A stretch of 64,000 bases of DNA from Bradyrhizobium stylosanthis (GTDB taxonomy: Bacteria; Pseudomonadota; Alphaproteobacteria; Rhizobiales; Xanthobacteraceae), in the NCBI RefSeq assembly GCF_001641335.1, contig NZ_LVEM01000002.1:1033663-1097662 (forward strand). The letters are read 5' to 3'. Shown here in pieces: positions 7,986-16,766 of the stretch. The first letter of the stretch is position 1; the number at the start of each line of letters is the position of its first letter. A model generated the notes under the pieces. The model made no database searches, was not told the DNA's origin, and worked only from the letters and a program-made list of their open reading frames with translations. Made by a program: the position numbers and the translations under genes.

Positions 7986-8540
7986 TCACGCCGCCGCGTT
8001 GCGCAGCATCCGGTTGTTGTCGATGCTGAAGCGATTGAACAGCGTCGTGAACGGGCTGCCGTCGGTAGCGCGCACGATCGCATCGGACGCCGCGACCGCC
8101 TCGTAGAGCGCCCCGATGGGATCGCCGGCCTCCGGCAATTCGAGTGCGCCGCGAATTTCGTCTCTGGCTTCGTTGATGTCGTCCTCGTCGTCGCGTGTCG
8201 CCTCCAGCGCATCCGCCGCGCGCCGCATCTCGGCGAGGTCGCCGCCGGCCGAGAATTTGAGGATGTCGAGCCAGTAGGGGCGGGCGATGATGAGCTGGAT
8301 GAACGCCTCGAAGCTCTCCGCGATGATGCCCGCGCGGCCCTCCGATGACACGTAAAGCACATTCTGTGACGGCAGCAGCACGAAGGCGCCGCCGGAGCCG
8401 TCACTGCCGATCTGCCGGGGGCTCTCGATGCCGTCGATGGTGAACCAGGGTTCATCGTCCGGCGCGAAGGACAGATCGAATTCGCCGAGCCGGGCGGCGA
8501 CCTCGCCTTTGGCTGTCATGAGCTCCAGGGTCAGCGGCAT
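7986..8540 (-). CDS. Hypothetical protein, possibly SUKH (SMI1/KNR4)-like
   Basis: This 184-residue acidic soluble protein has no signal peptide or membrane segment. Its middle part (GGAFVLLPSQNVLYVSSEG, AGIIAESFEAFIQLIIARP, WLDILKFSAGGDLAEMRRAA) recalls the C-terminal half of SMI1/KNR4 (SUKH) proteins, often immunity or scaffold proteins, but this is a weak visual match. The ATG at 8540 is preceded by AAGGAGCC at good spacing. No toxin-like gene is adjacent. The neighbours are the M29 aminopeptidase (convergent) and a cupin gene (divergent). Confidence 0.65.
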   Translation of the reverse strand: MPLTLELMTAKGEVAARLGEFDLSFAPDDEPWFTIDGIESPRQIGSDGSGGAFVLLPSQNVLYVSSEGRAGIIAESFEAFIQLIIARPYWLDILKFSAGGDLAEMRRAADALEATRDDEDDINEARDEIRGALELPEAGDPIGALYEAVAASDAIVRATDGSPFTTLFNRFSIDNNRMLRNAAA

Positions 8541-8776
8541 CTTTAGGGCTCCTTCCTGATACTTCGCGCACTTTGTCGCACCCCGGAAAAGAAGGGTTCA
8601 TGTGCGCGAATTCGCAGGGAAATCGAGACGTTAACCGCTTCGCACCTGCAACTTGCGGCTGATTGTCGGGGCCTGCGTAAGAAAGAATTAAAAACCGCCT
8701 ACTAGCGTTCCCAACATCTTTTGAAACATTCCGGGCCGAGACCCGGCAACCCATATTATATCCCCTGGGGAAGCAG

Positions 8777-9232
8777 ATGTCGCGCGCATTGATTGAAATC
8801 AGTAGTTGCAATGTGGATCTCGAGCTGCGGCCGATCGAGCCGTCCTGGATCATCGAGGGCAACCCGGTGTCGCGCTCGCACATTCTCTCCACCAGCGCCG
8901 ACGGCACCGCTTCGACCATCATCTGGCATTGCACCGAGGGCCGCTTCAACTGGTACTACGACATCGACGAGACGATCATGATCATGGAAGGATCGATCGT
9001 GCTCGAGAGCGACGGCATGCCGCCGAAGCGCTACGGTCCCGGCGACGTCATCTTCTTCCGCGACGGCGCACATGCCAAATGGCATGTCGAGGGCTACGTC
9101 AAGAAGATCGCCTTCTGCCGCAAGACCAACCCCGTGATGATCGGCTTCCTGATCCGCGTGGTGAACAAGCTCAAGAAGATGTTCGTCTCCACCGGCGAGC
9201 GCCGTCCGGCCTCGCTGATGGGAGCGGGCTAG
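8777..9232 (+). CDS. Cupin-domain protein (DUF861-type)
   Basis: This 151-residue protein carries a small cupin barrel. Motif 1 region is IIWHCTEGRFNWYYDIDETI, with MIMEGSIVLESDG next, and motif 2 region is YGPGDVIFFRDGAHAKWHV. The pattern (ET...EG, then PGD...G..A.W) fits the (S)-ureidoglycine aminohydrolase-like or ethanolamine-utilisation cupin group, where the metal-binding histidines are often incomplete. A catalytic role is uncertain, and a sensing or binding role is equally possible. The C-terminal 35 residues are basic and unlike a cupin. GGGGAAGC precedes the ATG. It is monocistronic and ends at a hairpin shared with the convergent amidohydrolase. Confidence 0.78.
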   Translation: MSRALIEISSCNVDLELRPIEPSWIIEGNPVSRSHILSTSADGTASTIIWHCTEGRFNWYYDIDETIMIMEGSIVLESDGMPPKRYGPGDVIFFRDGAHAKWHVEGYVKKIAFCRKTNPVMIGFLIRVVNKLKKMFVSTGERRPASLMGAG

Positions 9233-9271
9233 TCTTCCAACAACGTTTCAAGGACGCTTCCCAGCGGCCAC

Positions 9272-9315
9272 GACGAAGAGGGGTCGGGATCAACATCCCG
9301 GCCCCTCTTCTCGTC
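9272..9315. terminator. Hairpin between convergent genes, likely bidirectional terminator
   Basis: A long near-perfect stem (GACGAAGAGGGG and CGGGAT pairing with ATCCCG and CCCCTCTTC) closes on a CAAC loop between the cupin gene and the convergent amidohydrolase, and overlaps the stop codon of the latter. There is only a weak pyrimidine tail. Confidence 0.65.
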
Positions 9316-10366
9316 AGGCCGGCAGTTCGAGCCGGTAGAATTCGGTCGCGGTCTGCGAGAACAGCGCAGTCTTCTCGGCCTCGCTCAAGGGCGCCGCGAT
9401 CCGCTTGAAGGCGTTGAAGATCACCTGGTAGCTGCACTGGCCCTTGTCCGGCGGAAAGTTGCTCTCGAACATCGCGCGCTTGGGTCCGAACGCCTCGATG
9501 CAGGTCTCGACATAGGGCCGCCAGGCCGCCGCGAGCTCCTCGGACGACGGCGGCTTGTCGCGCAGATGGAAATCATAGCCGAGCAGGCGCATCGCCAGGC
9601 CGCCGAGCTTCACCACCACGTTCTCGCATTTTGCGATCTCACGAATGGACGCCCGCCATTGCGGAAACACCTCTTCGCGCCGTCCGGCGAAGCGGCCGAC
9701 CCCGGCCGGGCCGCCGCAATGGTCGAGCACGATCCTGGTGTCGGGGAAGGCGCGTGCCAGCTCGGTCAACTCGCCGATCTGCGGGTGAAACAGCCAGGCG
9801 TCGAAGCTGAGTTTCAGCGGGGCGAGGCAGGCAAAGCCCTTGCGGAAGGTCGGGTCCTGCAACAATCCCCGTGGCCGGTTGGCGTACATGCCGGCGACGG
9901 CGGGGTCCTCGTCCCACGCCGAGGAATGCCTTATGCCGCGGAAGCGGCCATTGCCGGCGGCGATCTCGGCTTCCAGCACCGGCTTTGCGGCGTCGCCCAG
10001 CAGCAGATTGGCATGGCTGACGATGCCGGCGCAGATCGCGGCCTTGCCGTAACCGCCGCTCGCGCTCATTGCGGCGACGCCGTTGGCGAACTCGACCTCG
10101 CCGACGGGCCGGAACGCCTCGGGCCCATGCGCGCGATACATCGAGCGGCAATCGACATAGACGGTGGCGATGATGTTGTGGCCGGAGGCGATGTCATCAG
10201 CCATCTCCTCGATCAGGTAACGGTGCCCGCGATTCCAGAGATGGTGATGCGGATCGACGATCGGCCGCGAGGGATCGATGATCTCTTCCTGATGCTGCGC
10301 AAGCCAGTCCTCGCGCGGCTCGACGAATAGCCCGCTCGTGTTGGCGGGCAGACCACTTGCAGCCAT
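9314..10366 (-). CDS. Amidohydrolase-2 family (TIM-barrel) hydrolase
   Basis: This 350-residue protein resembles the amidohydrolase_2 group that includes 2-pyrone-4,6-dicarboxylate lactonase and ACMSD. The metal-site signature VDPHHHLW lies near residues 33-40, VLDHCGGP (about 222-229) is the barrel strand 6 region, and FESNFPPDKG (about 312-321) carries a late strand acid position. The reaction is hydrolysis or decarboxylation of a cyclic acid; the substrate is unknown. The start at 10366 is chosen because GGGAGCG precedes it and the conserved part begins shortly after; a longer in-frame start at 10669 lies in a palindromic repeat and is rejected. Confidence 0.82.
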   Translation of the reverse strand: MAASGLPANTSGLFVEPREDWLAQHQEEIIDPSRPIVDPHHHLWNRGHRYLIEEMADDIASGHNIIATVYVDCRSMYRAHGPEAFRPVGEVEFANGVAAMSASGGYGKAAICAGIVSHANLLLGDAAKPVLEAEIAAGNGRFRGIRHSSAWDEDPAVAGMYANRPRGLLQDPTFRKGFACLAPLKLSFDAWLFHPQIGELTELARAFPDTRIVLDHCGGPAGVGRFAGRREEVFPQWRASIREIAKCENVVVKLGGLAMRLLGYDFHLRDKPPSSEELAAAWRPYVETCIEAFGPKRAMFESNFPPDKGQCSYQVIFNAFKRIAAPLSEAEKTALFSQTATEFYRLELPA

Positions 10367-10526
10367 CGGCGTTCGCTCCCTGATATTTTCTTGTGCAGGG
10401 AGCCTAGCATCTCGTCTCGCTACGCAGCAGCGCGCGTTGCTCAGGGCACCATGGCAGCGGTGGAGGAGGTGGGCTCTCTTTCCGCTTCGCGGGAGATGGC
10501 TGCCGACTGCAGGCTGTCTCTCTGCG

Positions 10527-10660
10527 GCCATCCTTCGAGACGCCCGTCTGCGGCGGGCCCTCAGGATGAGGGCGGAGTGCGCGGCAGCATTTTTGGAGAC
10601 GATCATGTCGCTCAGCCTCACCCTGAGGAGACCGCGCAGCGGTCGTCTCGAAGGGCGAGG
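10527..10660. repeat. Palindromic repeat, family C; fills the 10367-10693 gap
   Basis: CCATCCTTCGAGACGCCCG with CCTCAGGATGAGG on the left is mirrored by CCTCACCCTGAGGAG with CGTCTCGAAGGGCGAGG on the right, forming a large inverted repeat of about 134 bp. The same family occurs at 62311-62503. The 327-base gap around it (10367-10693) contains no other recognisable feature. Confidence 0.85.
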
Positions 10661-10693
10661 CGTGTGCACAGGTGCTGCCGGAATACGTCTGGC

Positions 10694-11215
10694 TTAAGCC
10701 TCGCGCCGCTTCGCCCGCACATCGACCATGAGCCGCCAATCTGTCGCGGCCACTGGCTTGACCTCGCCGAGCCAGCGGAAGGAATCGCCGGTGATCTCGG
10801 TAAAACTCCAGCGTGTCAGATCGCCCGAGTCCGTCGTGCCCTCCTGCACGATATCGGCGCCGTGCGGGCGGCCGATCTGCTGACGGAACACGGAGCGCGC
10901 GGGATCGAACCAGGAAATCCGCCATGCGGATATCGAGGGATCATAGACCCGCAGCGTCGTGCCGTACCAATTGCCGGCGATCGGAAAGACCTGAGAGCCT
11001 GCGGGGTGGGGAATGATCCAGACGTCCTGCACGGCGCGGCCTTCCAGAATCCAGCCGAAATGGATTTCGCCGGGCGCGACGTGCTTCGTTCCATCGGGGC
11101 CGTGGGCCGTGATCTCGGCGTCCCAGTCGCCGACGAAACGGCCATAGAGTTGAAGCGCCGCCGCGTGCTCGGGGTTCGGCCCGTCTGCGTGCAGCAATCT
11201 CGCAAAGTCAGTCAT
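10694..11215 (-). CDS. Conserved hypothetical protein, DUF1579-like
   Basis: This 173-residue soluble protein lacks a leader. It has the look of the DUF1579-type lipocalin-like fold: GRFVGDWDAEI near residue 25, GEIHFGWILEGRAVQDVWI near 48-66, a GTTLRVYDP strand, and repeated WRISWFDP and WLGEVKP blocks. No catalytic residues can be assigned. The ATG at 11215 is chosen because ACAGGAGATCGAC sits directly before it; an ATG ten codons upstream has no ribosome site. It is 65 bases from the MBL-fold gene on the same strand, and the two might be co-transcribed. Confidence 0.72.
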   Translation of the reverse strand: MTDFARLLHADGPNPEHAAALQLYGRFVGDWDAEITAHGPDGTKHVAPGEIHFGWILEGRAVQDVWIIPHPAGSQVFPIAGNWYGTTLRVYDPSISAWRISWFDPARSVFRQQIGRPHGADIVQEGTTDSGDLTRWSFTEITGDSFRWLGEVKPVAATDWRLMVDVRAKRREA

Positions 11216-11280
11216 GTCGATCTCCTGTCGCGAGGAGATCAGCACGGCCAGCCGACAACCGGCTTGGAGAAAATTGCGCG

Positions 11281-12093
11281 TCAGACGCCGTCGAGGATGA
11301 TCACCGTCGGCGCCGATGGCAGGGCGTCGCGCGACATCCGGAACGAGCGGTCGATGCGCCGGTCGATCTCGAACTGCTGGCCGATCCGGCGCATGAAGTC
11401 GTCGAGCGGCGTGGCGAAGCGGTGCATCGGTAGCACCACGGACGCACGCAGCCGCTTGGTGATCTCCGAGATGCCGTCGAGCGACATCGTGTAGGTGCCG
11501 TCGATCGGCACCATCACGATATCGAGCCGCCCGATCTGGGCAAAATGGCTGTCGTCGAGCTTGTGATGGAGATGGCCGAGATGGCCGATGCAGAGGCCGG
11601 CGACCTCGAAGATGAAGATCGAATTGCCGTCGCGGATCATGTCGGCGCCGGCATCGTCGCCGAAATAGCGGCGGATGTCGGTGGTGACGTTGCGGACGAA
11701 GGTGTCGCCGATGCGCTCGGAGACGATGGCGGGCTTGCCGTCGTCGCTCCAGCCGTGCAGCACATGGGGGATGCGCTTGTCAGGAAATAGAGAGTAGTGC
11801 GTGCTGTGCGCGCGGTTCATGGTGACGACGTCGGGCAGCCGCCCGACCTGATAGGCGCCGCTATAGTCGGTGGCGATGCGCAAGCCGCCGGGCGTGTCGA
11901 TGAAATAGGTGGAATGGCCGGCATAGGTGATCGTGACTTCAGCCGAGCCGGCCGCCTGCCGGAACGCCACCGGCATCACGCGGGGCGCCGCGTTGGCCAT
12001 TGCCAGGCATTCGCTGCGCTGTGGCTGCTGGGCGAGGGCAGGTGTCAGCAATGCACCGAACAGCGCCGCAGTCGCCGAAACCAGTCGCCACAT
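11281..12093 (-). CDS. MBL-fold (UlaG/RomA-like) metallohydrolase, exported
   Basis: This 270-residue protein begins with a signal peptide (MWRLVSATAALFGALLTPAL, cleavage near ALAQQ). The body shows the beta-lactamase-fold pattern of the UlaG-like branch: TYAGHSTYFIDTP (about 56-68), NRAHSTHYSLFP (about 92-103), GHLGHLHHK (about 170-178), VPIDGTYTMS (about 196-205) and VVLPMHRF (about 218-225). The classical HxHxDH motif is altered to HSTHYS, as in other secreted members that bind metal differently. The substrate is not known. Location is likely periplasmic. Confidence 0.8.
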   Translation of the reverse strand: MWRLVSATAALFGALLTPALAQQPQRSECLAMANAAPRVMPVAFRQAAGSAEVTITYAGHSTYFIDTPGGLRIATDYSGAYQVGRLPDVVTMNRAHSTHYSLFPDKRIPHVLHGWSDDGKPAIVSERIGDTFVRNVTTDIRRYFGDDAGADMIRDGNSIFIFEVAGLCIGHLGHLHHKLDDSHFAQIGRLDIVMVPIDGTYTMSLDGISEITKRLRASVVLPMHRFATPLDDFMRRIGQQFEIDRRIDRSFRMSRDALPSAPTVIILDGV

Positions 12094-12199
12094 GATCCGT
12101 CCCCAATGACGCCAAGGGGAACTCTAGCGTGCAATGCAGCGCGCCGCCAACAGCTAGCGATCAACAGCGCGTCAGTGTCGCACCTGGACTTTCCGTCCC

Positions 12200-13726
12200 T
12201 CACTCGCGCTTTGGGCTGAACTTCCAGGTGATCGCGACGAGGCCGGCCGTGATCAGGCCGCTGATCAGGCCCGCCAGCGGCAGGGCGAGCAGCAGCGCCG
12301 CACTCGCGGCCCAGCCGATCGAGGAGAAGGCCTCGGCAAAGGTCGCAAGCCGCGAGGAGGTCTGACGGCGACGGAACTGGCTGCGGCGTGCCTGCACCCG
12401 GAACCAGAGCTGGATCGCGGTCGCGGACGCCGCGCTGATGATGATGGCGCCGGCGCTGACCGCTGCCTGGAAGGGCGAAGCGAAAGCGAGCGCGGCGACC
12501 AGCGGGCAGAAGATTGCGGCGATCGCGATCAGCACCACCTCGATCTTGGCGCGGGTGACGCTGGACGGTGTCAACGGCGCGGTCGCGACCAGGTCGGGCG
12601 CGTCCTCGCCCGAGATCGTCAGCCAGGCGAGCCCGCCGGCGAGCTGACCCGCCGCCATCACGATGACAGGCGTGATCAGCGTCAGCGCCGCGGAGCTGTC
12701 GGCGAAATTGCGCCACAGCAGTAGCGCCGGCGGCACCAGATAGAGCAGCTGCATCAGGGTCTGCGAGATCAGCCAGGGATCGCGCCAGAGCAGCGTGAAT
12801 TCCTTGCGCCGCAGCGCCTGTTGCCGCGATCCGCCGCGGAACGGGCGGTGCTTCGCCTTGCTGCGGCCGGACCTGCCGTACGCGGCGGCATCGATCGCGG
12901 TGTCGGCAAAGCGGTGCGAGAAGATCGCCATCACGCTTCCGAGCAGCACGAGGGCGAGCGCGAGAAGCAGCAGCAACGCCTCGCTGTCGCCCATCGTCGC
13001 CCGCGCCGGCCACCACCAGATGCTGTCGATTTCGGGGGCGTGCGCGGCCAAGCTGCCGGAGGTCAGGATGGTGAAGCGCGACAGCGTGCCGTAGGACATG
13101 ATCGCGGCGACCTGCAGCGCGATCACGAAACCGGCGCCGATGATGGCGGCGAGGATCTGGGCGATGAGCCGCGTCCGCGCCGGGCCGATCAGGCGGAACA
13201 AGAGGATGGTGACGGCAATCGCGATCGCCGCGGCCGACAGGCCCATGGCGATGACGACGCCGAACGCCGCGAGCCAGCGCGCGCCTCCGCCGATCACGAG
13301 AACGTCGATGAAGGGCGTCGAGAACAGCAGCGCCATCGCGGTGACGGTGAGCGCGATCGCGGCAATGCGGACCGAGAACAGATTGGCCAGCGTTGCCGGC
13401 GAGGACATGATCAGGTCGAGGTCGGCGCGGGCGTAGAACACCCGCGTCACCGATTCGATCGCCTGCGACAGCATCAGGGTCCAGGCCAGGAAGATCGTCG
13501 CCGTGATCACGATCAGCGAGGACTTGTCGAGCGGCAGCTGCAGCTCGGCGAAACGGCCGATCACCGCCCAGGCCGGCACGTGCAGCAGCGCCGCAAAGAA
13601 CAGCAGCCCGATGACGGCGGCGCGCGCCCGCTTGCGCCGTCCGCCGGTCATCATGGCGAACCATTCGCGCCAGGCGAGCCGCAACTCGTGGCGGGCAAAC
13701 CAGGACAGCGCGGTCGCCGAGCTCAT
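12200..13726 (-). CDS. ABC exporter permease
   Basis: This 508-residue polytopic membrane protein has many hydrophobic stretches (about residues 36-56, 72-92, 125-150, 160-185, 210-235, 258-282 and several at the C-terminus) joined by basic loops. It has no ATP-binding motifs. The ATG at 13726 overlaps the stop of the upstream ATPase gene (13723), the normal sign of a coupled ABC exporter pair. The open frame extends upstream to 14227, but that part runs antiparallel through the ATPase gene and is not coding. The substrate is unknown; ABC-2-like exporters of this size move drugs, lipids or polysaccharides. Confidence 0.8.
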   Translation of the reverse strand: MSSATALSWFARHELRLAWREWFAMMTGGRRKRARAAVIGLLFFAALLHVPAWAVIGRFAELQLPLDKSSLIVITATIFLAWTLMLSQAIESVTRVFYARADLDLIMSSPATLANLFSVRIAAIALTVTAMALLFSTPFIDVLVIGGGARWLAAFGVVIAMGLSAAAIAIAVTILLFRLIGPARTRLIAQILAAIIGAGFVIALQVAAIMSYGTLSRFTILTSGSLAAHAPEIDSIWWWPARATMGDSEALLLLLALALVLLGSVMAIFSHRFADTAIDAAAYGRSGRSKAKHRPFRGGSRQQALRRKEFTLLWRDPWLISQTLMQLLYLVPPALLLWRNFADSSAALTLITPVIVMAAGQLAGGLAWLTISGEDAPDLVATAPLTPSSVTRAKIEVVLIAIAAIFCPLVAALAFASPFQAAVSAGAIIISAASATAIQLWFRVQARRSQFRRRQTSSRLATFAEAFSSIGWAASAALLLALPLAGLISGLITAGLVAITWKFSPKRE

Positions 13727-14511
13727 GCGGCTTCCTGCAGCGTCACCAGCGCGATGAAGAGATCTTCCAGGCTCGTGTCGGCGTGGCCGTTCTGCTGGCG
13801 CAGCTCGGTGAGCGTGCCTTCCGCGACCAGGCGGCCGGAGGCGATCACGCCGATGCGGTCGGCCATGCGTTCGGCGACCTCGAGGATGTGCGTGGTCATG
13901 ATGACGGTGCAGCCGGCGCGCACGCGCTCGCTGAGCAGACCCTTCACGTGGCGGGCTGAGACGGCGTCCAGTCCCGTCAGGGGTTCGTCGAGAATGATGA
14001 GGCGGGGATCGTGCACCAGCGCGCCGGCCAGTGCCACTTTCTGGCGCATGCCCTTGGAAAAGCCCTCGCAGCGCTCGTGCCGGTGCGGCTCGAGCCCGAG
14101 CGAGCTCAGCAGCTCTTCGGCCACCGGTTCCGAGATCGACGGCGCGATGCCCCAGAGCCCGGCGACGAATTCGAGATATTCGAGCGGGGTGAGCTTGTCG
14201 TAGATCATGGGCTCGTCGGAAACCCACGCCATGACCTGCTTGGCGGCGACGGGGTTCTGGAGCGCATCGATGCCGAAGATCGAGACCGCGCCGGCATCGG
14301 GCCGGAGCAGGCCGGCAACCATGCGTAAAGTGGTGGTCTTGCCGGCGCCGTTGGGCCCGACCAGGGCATAGAATTCACCGGCACGGATGGTGAGATCGAG
14401 GCTGTCGACCGCCAGACGGTCAAAACGCTTCGTTAACCCCAGGACTTCCAGCGCCGAGTTGTCCGGCTTCATGACGGCCACACCATCCGGTTTTGCATCG
14501 CCCGTGACCAT
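13723..14511 (-). CDS. ABC exporter ATP-binding protein
   Basis: This ABC ATPase of about 262 residues has Walker A GPNGAGKTTTL, signature FSKGMRQKVALAGAL, Walker B RLIILDEPLTGLD and the switch histidine in MTTHILE. The layout fits the CcmA/NatA/DrrA exporter class. The start is uncertain: ATGs exist at 14562, 14511 and 14472, none with a strong ribosome site. 14511 (after TTGGGGTC) is chosen, and 14472 would still keep the whole domain. It is followed with a 4-base overlap by its permease partner. Confidence 0.85.
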   Translation of the reverse strand: MVTGDAKPDGVAVMKPDNSALEVLGLTKRFDRLAVDSLDLTIRAGEFYALVGPNGAGKTTTLRMVAGLLRPDAGAVSIFGIDALQNPVAAKQVMAWVSDEPMIYDKLTPLEYLEFVAGLWGIAPSISEPVAEELLSSLGLEPHRHERCEGFSKGMRQKVALAGALVHDPRLIILDEPLTGLDAVSARHVKGLLSERVRAGCTVIMTTHILEVAERMADRIGVIASGRLVAEGTLTELRQQNGHADTSLEDLFIALVTLQEAA

Positions 14512-14733
14512 GACCCCAAGATATTTCGGCAGGGTGAATCTCTTTACCGCAAATTCCGGCATGCGGCTTGGACTAAAGGCAAGTCACCGTTTGTTGACAG
14601 CGCGCGGGCCTTCAGGCTGAATTGGCGCCGGGACAAATGGAGCTAACGCGGCGAAACGACTGCGTAGCGACTGGACACAAGATGCGACAAGGCGGCCAAA
14701 AGAGCCACCGTTGCATCGGGAGGATGCGCGGCA

Positions 14734-15609
14734 ATGCTGGATTTCGTTCAGCAGCTGGTCAGCGGTGTTGCGCTCGGCTGCGTCTACGGCCTGATCGCGC
14801 TCGGCTTCGTGCTCGTCTACAAGGCCACCGAGGTCGTCAATTTCGCCCAGGGCGATCTGATGATGCTGGGCGGCTTCTTCGCCTTCACCTTCATCGGCAT
14901 GATGGGCCTGAACTACTGGGTCGGCTTTGCCGGTGCGGTGGCGGCCATGGCCCTGTTCGGAATGCTGGCCGAACGCGTGGTGGTGCGGCCGATCCTCGGC
15001 TACCCGCAATTCTCCATCATCATGGCGACGATCGGCCTCGGCTATTTCCTGCGCTCGATCGCCGGCATGATCTGGGGCACCGATGACCTGAAGATCGAGA
15101 CGCCGTTCAGCCAGGGCGTGTTGCGGATCGGCTCGCTGGTGCTCGCCTACGACAAGCTGTCGGTGATCGCGGCGACGATGATCCTGTGCACGCTGCTCTA
15201 TCTCTTCTTCAACAAGACCACGCTCGGCACCGCGATGCGCGCCAGCTCCGAGAACATGCTGGCGGCCTATTACATGGGCATTCCGGTCAAGCGCGTGGTG
15301 TCGATCGTCTGGGCGATCAGCGCGGCGGTGGCGACCGCCGCCGGCGTGCTGCTGGCGCCGATCACCTTCATCCACTCCAATGTCGGTCTCGTGCTCGGGC
15401 TCAAGGCCTTTCCCGCCGCGGTGCTCGGCGGCTTCGGCTCGATCCCGGGCGCTGTGGTCGGCGGCGTCCTGATCGGGGTGATCGAGAGCATGGCCGGCTT
15501 CTATCTGGCGGAGGGCTGGAAGGACGTTGCGCCCTACATCGTTCTGCTCGCCGTTCTGCTGCTGAAACCTGAAGGCCTGTTCGGCCTGCACGTCCGCAAG
15601 AAGGTCTGA
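14734..15609 (+). CDS. livH: Branched-chain amino acid-type ABC permease, LivH family
   Basis: This 291-residue inner-membrane protein has the LivH family length and opening (LDFVQQLVSGVALGCVYGLI, ALGFVLVYKATEVVNFAQGD, MMLGGFF). The C-terminal part has KAFPAAVLGGFGSIPGA (about 227-243), the EAA-like loop that contacts the ATPase. It forms a heterodimeric channel with the LivM protein encoded 5 bases downstream. GGGAGGATGC precedes the ATG. In soil bacteria, LIV-type importers with an adjacent acyl-CoA ligase often carry aromatic or aliphatic acids rather than amino acids, and that is favoured here. Confidence 0.9.
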   Translation: MLDFVQQLVSGVALGCVYGLIALGFVLVYKATEVVNFAQGDLMMLGGFFAFTFIGMMGLNYWVGFAGAVAAMALFGMLAERVVVRPILGYPQFSIIMATIGLGYFLRSIAGMIWGTDDLKIETPFSQGVLRIGSLVLAYDKLSVIAATMILCTLLYLFFNKTTLGTAMRASSENMLAAYYMGIPVKRVVSIVWAISAAVATAAGVLLAPITFIHSNVGLVLGLKAFPAAVLGGFGSIPGAVVGGVLIGVIESMAGFYLAEGWKDVAPYIVLLAVLLLKPEGLFGLHVRKKV

Positions 15610-15614
15610 ACGCC

Positions 15615-16766
15615 ATGCGCTTCCTGTTCAAGACCGACTACGAGGACGACATCAAGCTGTTTCCGCATTCGGGCTATTTCGTCTCCTACGGCATCCTGAT
15701 CGCGCTGCTGCTGATCGCGCCCTACATGCTCTCCAGCTATCTGATGAGCCAGCTCGTCTTCGTCTGCATCTATGCGACCGTCGGCGTGGCGCTGCTGATC
15801 CTGACCGGCTTCACCGGCCAGGCGTCGCTCGGGCATGCGGCCTTCCTCGCGATCGGGGCCTACACCGCGGCGTATTTGCAAAAGTACAACGTGCCGTTCC
15901 CGGTCTACTTCCTCGCTGCCGGCGGCTTGACCGGCATCATCGGCGCGATGGTCGGCTTTCCCGCCCTGCGCCTGACCGGCATCTACCTCGTCATCGCCAC
16001 CATCTCCTTCGCGCTGATCGTCGAGGAAATCCTGGCGCGGTGGGAGAGCGTGACCAACGGCAACGAGGGCATGCGGGTCAAGACGCTGTCGCTGCTCGGC
16101 GTCACCGTGCCGCGCGACAGTCCGACCTTCTATTACCTCTGCCTGGCCGTGCTGGTCCTGACCATCGTCGGCACGCTCAATCTCTTGCGTTCGCCGACCG
16201 GCCGCGCCTTCGTCGCGATCCGCGACAGCGAGACCGCGGCGCGCAGCATGGGCGTCAATGTCGCGCTCTACAAGGTGAAGTCGTTTGCGATCTCGGCGGC
16301 GATCACGGGCTTTGCCGGCGTGCTGTTCGCGCACAAGCTCTCCTTCATCTCGCCGGAGATGTTCACGCTGCAGCTCTCGATCGAGTTCATCATCGTGATC
16401 CTGATCGGCGGCACCTTCAGCCTGCACGGCGCGGTGCTGGGCGCGATCTTCATCGTGATGATCGATCCGTTCCTGACATACCTGAAAGACGATATGCCCG
16501 GCATCATCGCCGGCATCGCCGCGACGTTCGGCGCGGGCCCGGCGACCGCGGGCAATATCCAGTCCAAGGTCGCAGCCTTTGCCTCGCTCAACGGCCTGAA
16601 GGGCGCGATCTACGGCATCATCATCGTGCTGTTCGTGCTGTTCGAGCCGCTCGGGCTCTACGGCCGCTGGCTGAAGATCAAGCTCTTCTTCCAGCTGTTC
16701 CCGCTCTACAAGCGCGCCACCTTCAAGCGGCAGAAGATCTACGTGAAGTCGGAGCGCAACCGATGA
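15615..16766 (+). CDS. livM: Branched-chain amino acid-type ABC permease, LivM family
   Basis: This 383-residue polytopic protein is the second channel subunit. Conserved LivM elements are LTGFTGQASLGHAAFLAIGA (about 56-75), RLTGIYLVIATISFALIVEE (about 119-138) and the coupling loop FVAIRDSETAARSMGVNV (about 199-216). It is somewhat longer than typical LivM proteins (about 330-360), with a basic cytoplasmic tail ending KSERNR. Its stop overlaps the start of the LivG ATPase by 4 bases, supporting translational coupling. Confidence 0.9.
   Translation: MRFLFKTDYEDDIKLFPHSGYFVSYGILIALLLIAPYMLSSYLMSQLVFVCIYATVGVALLILTGFTGQASLGHAAFLAIGAYTAAYLQKYNVPFPVYFLAAGGLTGIIGAMVGFPALRLTGIYLVIATISFALIVEEILARWESVTNGNEGMRVKTLSLLGVTVPRDSPTFYYLCLAVLVLTIVGTLNLLRSPTGRAFVAIRDSETAARSMGVNVALYKVKSFAISAAITGFAGVLFAHKLSFISPEMFTLQLSIEFIIVILIGGTFSLHGAVLGAIFIVMIDPFLTYLKDDMPGIIAGIAATFGAGPATAGNIQSKVAAFASLNGLKGAIYGIIIVLFVLFEPLGLYGRWLKIKLFFQLFPLYKRATFKRQKIYVKSERNR

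Noticed and set aside
10391..11494. 367-codon plus-strand frame
   Set aside because: It crosses a palindromic repeat and runs antisense to the DUF1579-like and MBL genes; no family features.
12045..14203. Long frames on both strands overlapping the ABC exporter genes (minus 12045-13664 and plus 12821-14203)
   Set aside because: Both are Arg/Ala-rich shadows of the permease and ATPase genes in other frames.
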